DNA of 10,115 nucleotides from Clostridiales bacterium (GTDB lineage Bacteria; Bacillota; Clostridia; Oscillospirales; CAG-272): NCBI GenBank assembly GCA_018370615.1, contig JAGZAC010000043.1, positions 1-10,115 on the forward strand. The letters run 5' to 3'. The stretch's first letter is position 1. Each line of letters begins with the position of its first letter. Under the pieces are notes generated by a model. It made no database searches. It was not told where the DNA came from and saw nothing but the letters and a program-made list of their open reading frames with translations. Position numbers and translations under genes: made by a program. Below are positions 6,607-10,115 of the stretch, piece by piece.

Positions 6607-6633
6607 AAAGGCTGGCCTTGGTCAGCCTTTTTT
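6607..6633 (+). terminator. intrinsic terminator after rplA
   Basis: AAAGGCTGGCC (6607-6617) pairs with GGTCAGCCTTT (6620-6630), about 11 bp with one G-U pair, and the T-run continues to 6633. It starts 12 bases after the rplA stop and closes the rpmG-rplA operon. Confidence 0.93.
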
Positions 6634-6796
6634 GTTTGCTGCAGGAATAATCCCATCCAGGAAAGCCCACTTATAGAGGCAGACATTTTAAAATGGGCAG
6701 GGATTGCCGCAAAGCAACATGGCAAACGCCTTAGTACAACTTTTCTATAATTTTTGATGAATTATAAAATCGTTTATATAAAATAAACAAAAACTA
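6634..6796. other. non-coding spacer between rplA terminator and hpf promoter
   Basis: No gene is visible. The first part holds GCCCA (6665-6669) facing TGGGC (6694-6698), with a perfect 12-bp palindrome, CATTTTAAAATG (6684-6695), inside. TTGCC/GGCAA follows near 6704-6725. The rest is AT-rich and includes a TATAAT at 6746-6751 with no matching -35 box. Confidence 0.6.
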
Positions 6797-6825
6797 TAGA
6801 CATGTCATGCAAAATGTGGTATAAT
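6797..6825 (+). promoter_or_regulatory. sigma-A promoter of hpf with extended -10
   Basis: TAGACA (6797-6802) and TATAAT (6820-6825) are 17 bases apart, and TGG directly precedes the -10, matching the TGn extended -10 element. Transcription would start near 6832, leaving a leader of about 65 nt that contains a small GGCGG/CCGCC hairpin (about 6839-6853). Confidence 0.85.
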
Positions 6826-6895
6826 GCAGTTGTAGATAGGCGGAGTGCCCGCCGGCATCCCGCTTGCTGCAAATTCACGAAAAGGTGGGATATCC

Positions 6896-7432
6896 ATGAA
6901 AACTACGATCAATGCAAGAAAAGTGTTTGTCAATCAGGCGTTGACCGATCACATCGAAAAAAAACTTGCAAAGTTTGACAAATATTTTCCGGAGGAGACC
7001 ACTGCCACAGTAAAGCTTTCCCGTATACGGGAAAATGAGCGTGTAGAGGTAACAATCCAACATGGAGGCCTTTTGTTCCGGAGCGAGGATGAAAGCGATA
7101 CTTTTATGAATGCGCTGGATTGCTGCATGGACGCAATAGAGCGGCAGATCCGCAAAAATAAAACCAGACTTACCAAACGAATGCGGGAAAATATCCGTAT
7201 TCCGGAGTATGACGCATTGGAAAGCCCATCCATGGAAGAATCCGAAGAAGATGCATTTCAAATCAGGCGCAAATCGTTTGTGTTTAAGCCGATGACCCCG
7301 GAAGAAGCGATTCTGCAGATGAATTTGCTGGCGCATACGTTTTTTGTATTTGATAATATGGATACAGGAGACGTTTGTGTAGTTTACAAACGTAGGGATG
7401 GCGACTACGGGCTGATCGAACCGGAAAAGTAA
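6896..7432 (+). CDS. hpf: ribosome hibernation promoting factor, long form
   Basis: This 178-residue protein binds the 30S decoding centre and, in the long form, joins two ribosomes into inactive 100S dimers in stationary phase or stress. The N-terminal S30AE domain is at about 1-100 (INARKVFVNQALTDHIEKK, then the Lys/Arg-rich RQIRKNKTRLTKRMR). A variable acidic linker (about 105-122) leads to the C-terminal dimerisation domain at 125-176 (FKPMTPEEAILQMNLLAHTF, then YGLIEP). The ATG at 6896 is chosen because the conserved family start MKTTINAR begins there and AAGGTGGGAT lies just upstream. A GTG at 6845 in the same frame would add 17 residues unlike the family. It is a single-gene unit with its own promoter and terminator. 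Confidence 0.95.
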   Translation: MKTTINARKVFVNQALTDHIEKKLAKFDKYFPEETTATVKLSRIRENERVEVTIQHGGLLFRSEDESDTFMNALDCCMDAIERQIRKNKTRLTKRMRENIRIPEYDALESPSMEESEEDAFQIRRKSFVFKPMTPEEAILQMNLLAHTFFVFDNMDTGDVCVVYKRRDGDYGLIEPEK

Positions 7433-7452
7433 TCTTATACAGTGTTTCATAA

Positions 7453-7483
7453 AAAAAGAGGCTGCGATTGCAGCCTCTTTTTC
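7453..7483 (+). terminator. intrinsic terminator after hpf
   Basis: A perfect 13-bp stem (7453-7465 with 7470-7482) and a GATT loop end in a run of five Ts. The AAAAA of the 5' arm pairs with this T-run. It begins 20 bases after the hpf stop and separates hpf from the phosphatase/kinase pair. Confidence 0.94.
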
Positions 7484-7567
7484 AAAAAAACGACGCAGCA
7501 AAGGAAAAAATGGGGAATTTTCAGGGGAAATATTTACTGAAAAGTAACAAAAAACCAGCAAAAAACA

Positions 7568-7596
7568 TTTACAAGAACGTTCGTTTCATGTATAAT
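7568..7596 (+). promoter_or_regulatory. sigma-A promoter of the phosphatase/kinase pair, with a LexA-box-like spacer
   Basis: TTTACA (7568-7573) and TATAAT (7591-7596) are 17 bases apart. The spacer holds GAACGTTCGTTT (7575-7586), which fits the Gram-positive LexA core GAAC-N4-GTTY and also contains the perfect palindrome GAACGTTC. A repressor bound there would block the promoter. The promoter itself is well supported; LexA control is speculative. The leader before the ATG at 7652 is about 50 nt. Confidence 0.8.
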
Positions 7597-7651
7597 AACT
7601 TTATAGCTTATTGCAAAAGCAGAGCAGATAGCACCGAAGGGAGGGCCTTGT

Positions 7652-8473
7652 ATGCTGTGCTGCGGTCGTACAGACATTGGAAGAAAGAGGACTGTCAACC
7701 AAGACAGCTTTATGTGTGACAGCTTCAGTAACGGAATGCAGCTGGCTGTAGTGTGCGATGGCATGGGCGGCGCAGCCGGCGGCGGTATTGCCAGCAGTCT
7801 TGCATGCAGAGTTTTTTTGGAGTCCATAAGTGATTTTGCCCAATCCTTCGAGCCTCGGGAAGTGCTGACCCACGAAGACGAGCGTTCAATAAAAAACGCT
7901 TTGACTGTAGCAATGGATGCTGCGAATGCTGCAGTTTTTGCCCGTTCCGGCGCCGAGGAGGATCTGCGGGGGATGGGGACTACTTTGGTGGCTACCCTGG
8001 CCTTTTGTCATGTGCTTTTTACCATTAATGTGGGTGACAGCAGAATGTATTTGATTACGAACGGACAGCCTGAGCAGATTACCCACGATCACTCCTATGT
8101 ACAGTACTTAGTGGATATGGGAAAAATGACCCAGTCGGAAGCCAGGAAGTCTGTAAACAGAAATATTATCACCCGAGCAGTGGGAACGGATAATACCGTA
8201 GAAGCAGATATTTATGTGACACATCTTTCAGAGGAGAAAACTGCAGATATATCCGAAAGTGATGAGGCGGTTTCGGGTAATCAATATACTGTGCTTCTCT
8301 GTACGGACGGTCTTACAAATTTTGTAACACCGGAAGAAATTGCAGAGGTTATGCAAAGTGTCGGAGAAGTTAACGCCAGCCAATCTCTTGGAAAAGTAGC
8401 GGAGCGGCTAATTGAAATGGCTAATGCCGCCGGTGGTGCAGATAATATTACTGTAGTACTTATGACAATGTGA
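7652..8473 (+). CDS. prpC: PP2C-family Ser/Thr protein phosphatase (PrpC/Stp type)
   Basis: This 273-residue cytoplasmic phosphatase is metal-dependent and most likely reverses phosphorylation by the kinase encoded next to it. PP2C motifs appear in order: DIGRKRTVNQD (8-18), VVCDGMGGAAGG (33-44, metal ligand D36), GMGTTLVA (107-114), NVGDSRMY (126-133), TRAVGTD (174-180), LLCTDGLTN (215-223, D219) and GGADNITVVL (261-270, D264). All metal-binding Asp residues expected are present. An acidic stretch at about 190-210, between the D-I-Y strand and the Y-T-V-L-L strand, is longer than usual for bacterial homologues. The start has AAGGGAGG 7 bases upstream. The kinase gene follows after 50 bases, the standard Firmicutes arrangement, although the rRNA methyltransferase genes often found upstream are replaced here by hpf. 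Confidence 0.95.
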   Translation: MLCCGRTDIGRKRTVNQDSFMCDSFSNGMQLAVVCDGMGGAAGGGIASSLACRVFLESISDFAQSFEPREVLTHEDERSIKNALTVAMDAANAAVFARSGAEEDLRGMGTTLVATLAFCHVLFTINVGDSRMYLITNGQPEQITHDHSYVQYLVDMGKMTQSEARKSVNRNIITRAVGTDNTVEADIYVTHLSEEKTADISESDEAVSGNQYTVLLCTDGLTNFVTPEEIAEVMQSVGEVNASQSLGKVAERLIEMANAAGGADNITVVLMTM

Positions 8474-8523
8474 CATATATCTTTGCTCCCGCTTTAGGGA
8501 AATAATGAGAAACGGAGGCCGAT

Positions 8524-10115
8524 ATGGAAGCATATGAAAAGTTTGTTGGGGCTGTCATAGACGGCCGTTATAAAATAGATAAAATCATTGGCGTCGGCGG
8601 TATGGCTGTAGTGTACCGGGCGTATGACGGGCTGACAAAACGGACGGTTGCAATTAAAATGCTCAAGGATGAGATTGCAAATGATACGGAAGCTGTACGG
8701 CGTTTTATCAACGAATCCAAAGCCGTATCTATGATGTCCCATCCCAATATTGTAAATATATACGACGTAAGTGTTCGTGAAGATCTAAAATATATTGTCA
8801 TGGAATATGTAGAGGGAATTACCCTCAAAAATTACATGACGAAACGGGGAGCCCTTACCCTGCGGGAAATTATCAGTTATACAGAGCAGATTCTCACGGC
8901 TCTGCGCCATGCTCACAGCAAGGGAATTGTCCATCGGGATATCAAACCCCAAAATATTATGCTGCTCAAAGACGGGATTGTAAAGGTGACAGACTTTGGA
9001 ATAGCAAAACTTCCTAATGCGGAAACGGTCACCCTTACGGATAAGGCGATAGGAACAGTGTATTATATTAGCCCGGAGCAAGCAAGCGGTCAGGAGATCG
9101 ACCAGCGCAGCGATTTGTATTCTCTGGGCGTGATGATGTATGAAATGGCCACAGGTGTCCTGCCATTTACAGCGGACAGTCCGGTGTCTGTGGCAATGAT
9201 GCAGATCAACGAAACTGCAAAGCTACCTACGGAGCTTAATTCCAATATTCCCAAAGGGCTGGAGCAGATCATCGGTATTGCTATGGAAAAAGATCCTGCC
9301 CTCAGGTATCAAAGCGCTGAGGATATGCTTCGCCAGATTCGTCGTCTAAAGGAAAATCCCAATGTGATTTTTCGCATTCCCAAACATCGGGATGGGGACG
9401 GAGAAGAGGGAAAAAGCGGATTTGCTCTGTTGTTCAGCGGAGGTCCTATTTTCCCGGTGATTGCCGGAGTGGCCCTTTCCTTTTTCATTTTGCTGATCAT
9501 TAGTTCCGCATATATATTGAACCGGGTGGTAGACGCCACCTCGAAATCTACCGGTACCACTATTGCGGTAGACAACTTTGTGGGATCTTATTATAACAGT
9601 GAGCTGGAAGCATGGTTTGCCAGCTCCGATATTTATGATTTGACTGTGGAATATACCTATGCAGAAGGTTACGATCCCGGACAGATCATAGAACAGCAGC
9701 CGGAGGCGGATTCTTCCAGAAAGGTTGTACCGGGAGAGCAGTACTGTGAGCTTACCCTAACGGTATGCCGCGGCACGCAAGAAATCGATGTTCCGGCGCT
9801 TGCGGGGCTGGATTATCGGGAAGCAAGGCAAAAATTGAGGCAGGCGGATTTACAGTATCAGGCGGAGTATATACAGGATGATGTGTATGCTTCCGGACAG
9901 GTTGTAAGAACCTCACCAGCCTATGGTGAGAAAATCAATGCAGATGAGACGCTCATTGTATATGTAAGCGAAGGCCCTAAGGATGGGGAAATCGAAGTGC
10001 CAGATTTTACAGGCATGACGGAAAAAGAAGCTCTTACAGAATTGGTTGCGCTGGAGCTGCGTTTGGGAAAGATTACGTATGTGGCAGATCAGGCTGACCG
10101 GGGAACAATTATTGA
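8524..10115 (+). CDS. prkC: PASTA-domain membrane Ser/Thr kinase, PrkC/PknB type (C-terminus beyond window)
   Basis: Some 530 codons are visible and no stop is reached. The Hanks-type kinase domain (about 15-275) has the Gly loop GVGGMAVV (23-30), catalytic K45, E64, HRDIKPQN (137-144), DFG (157-159), a Thr-rich activation loop (T168, T170, T172) and SPEQ (183-186), so it should be active. A basic/acidic juxtamembrane linker leads to one transmembrane helix (about 309-332). Outside the cell lie PASTA 1 (about 345-417), PASTA 2 (about 418-485, VPALAGLDYREA) and the start of PASTA 3 (490 on, VPDFTGMTEKEA). PASTA repeats bind muropeptides or lipid II, linking wall state to phosphorylation of division, wall-synthesis and translation targets. 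GGAGG (8514-8518) is 5 bases before the ATG. It shares a transcript with the phosphatase. Confidence 0.96.
   Translation, partial: MEAYEKFVGAVIDGRYKIDKIIGVGGMAVVYRAYDGLTKRTVAIKMLKDEIANDTEAVRRFINESKAVSMMSHPNIVNIYDVSVREDLKYIVMEYVEGITLKNYMTKRGALTLREIISYTEQILTALRHAHSKGIVHRDIKPQNIMLLKDGIVKVTDFGIAKLPNAETVTLTDKAIGTVYYISPEQASGQEIDQRSDLYSLGVMMYEMATGVLPFTADSPVSVAMMQINETAKLPTELNSNIPKGLEQIIGIAMEKDPALRYQSAEDMLRQIRRLKENPNVIFRIPKHRDGDGEEGKSGFALLFSGGPIFPVIAGVALSFFILLIISSAYILNRVVDATSKSTGTTIAVDNFVGSYYNSELEAWFASSDIYDLTVEYTYAEGYDPGQIIEQQPEADSSRKVVPGEQYCELTLTVCRGTQEIDVPALAGLDYREARQKLRQADLQYQAEYIQDDVYASGQVVRTSPAYGEKINADETLIVYVSEGPKDGEIEVPDFTGMTEKEALTELVALELRLGKITYVADQADRGTII

Noticed and set aside
6746..6751. Second TATAAT upstream of hpf
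   Set aside because: No -35-like hexamer at 16-18 bases upstream; the region is simply AT-rich.
6845..6895. Upstream GTG start for hpf
   Set aside because: The extra 17 residues match nothing in the family and the ATG at 6896 has its own ribosome binding site.
6875..7561. Minus-strand open frame (228 codons) opposite hpf
   Set aside because: It covers the hpf gene and its terminator on the other strand, and its Cys/Phe-rich translation resembles no protein family.

Overview
The window reads as the chromosome of an anaerobic, low-to-mid GC member of the Clostridia, most like the gut Oscillospiraceae/Ruminococcaceae. The signs are strong AGGAGG-type ribosome binding sites, near-consensus sigma-A promoters, a cysteine-containing L33, a secreted dockerin protein, an iron-containing alcohol dehydrogenase and a PP2C phosphatase/PASTA kinase pair. 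This is an inference from gene content; no rRNA is present to confirm it. No phage, insertion sequence, CRISPR array or tRNA was seen.

Left arm, minus strand (1-4107). A near-perfect sigma-A promoter drives a 1139-residue secreted modular protein. Its parts are a signal peptide, a lysozyme-like N-terminal domain, an SH3b domain, three copies of a roughly 74-residue NSYG/GFVLSG/GDYV domain alternating with InlB-like GW repeats, a Cys-rich knuckle, a cohesin-like domain and a C-terminal dockerin. Thirty-one bases downstream on the same strand starts an iron-dependent alcohol/glycerol dehydrogenase-like gene, cut by the window edge.

Centre, plus strand (4160-6633). A perfect-consensus promoter (TTGACA-17-TATAAT), divergent from the previous one, starts the transcription/translation operon rpmG-secE-nusG-rplK-rplA, which ends at a strong intrinsic terminator. 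The rpmG leader is about 125 nt and looks structured. The nusG-rplK gap holds a helix/asymmetric-loop/helix element that closely resembles the 23S rRNA binding site of ribosomal protein L1. It is very probably the L1 autoregulatory operator. rplJ-rplL and rpoB do not follow.

Right arm, plus strand (6797-10115). A single-gene hpf unit (ribosome hibernation factor, long form) has its own promoter and terminator. Next comes a promoter with a LexA-box-like palindrome in its spacer, driving a PP2C phosphatase and a membrane PASTA Ser/Thr kinase. The kinase runs off the right edge within its third PASTA repeat. These two genes form the usual phosphatase/kinase pair that senses cell-wall state. The window thus joins ribosome synthesis, ribosome hibernation and cell-wall signalling, each in its own transcription unit.
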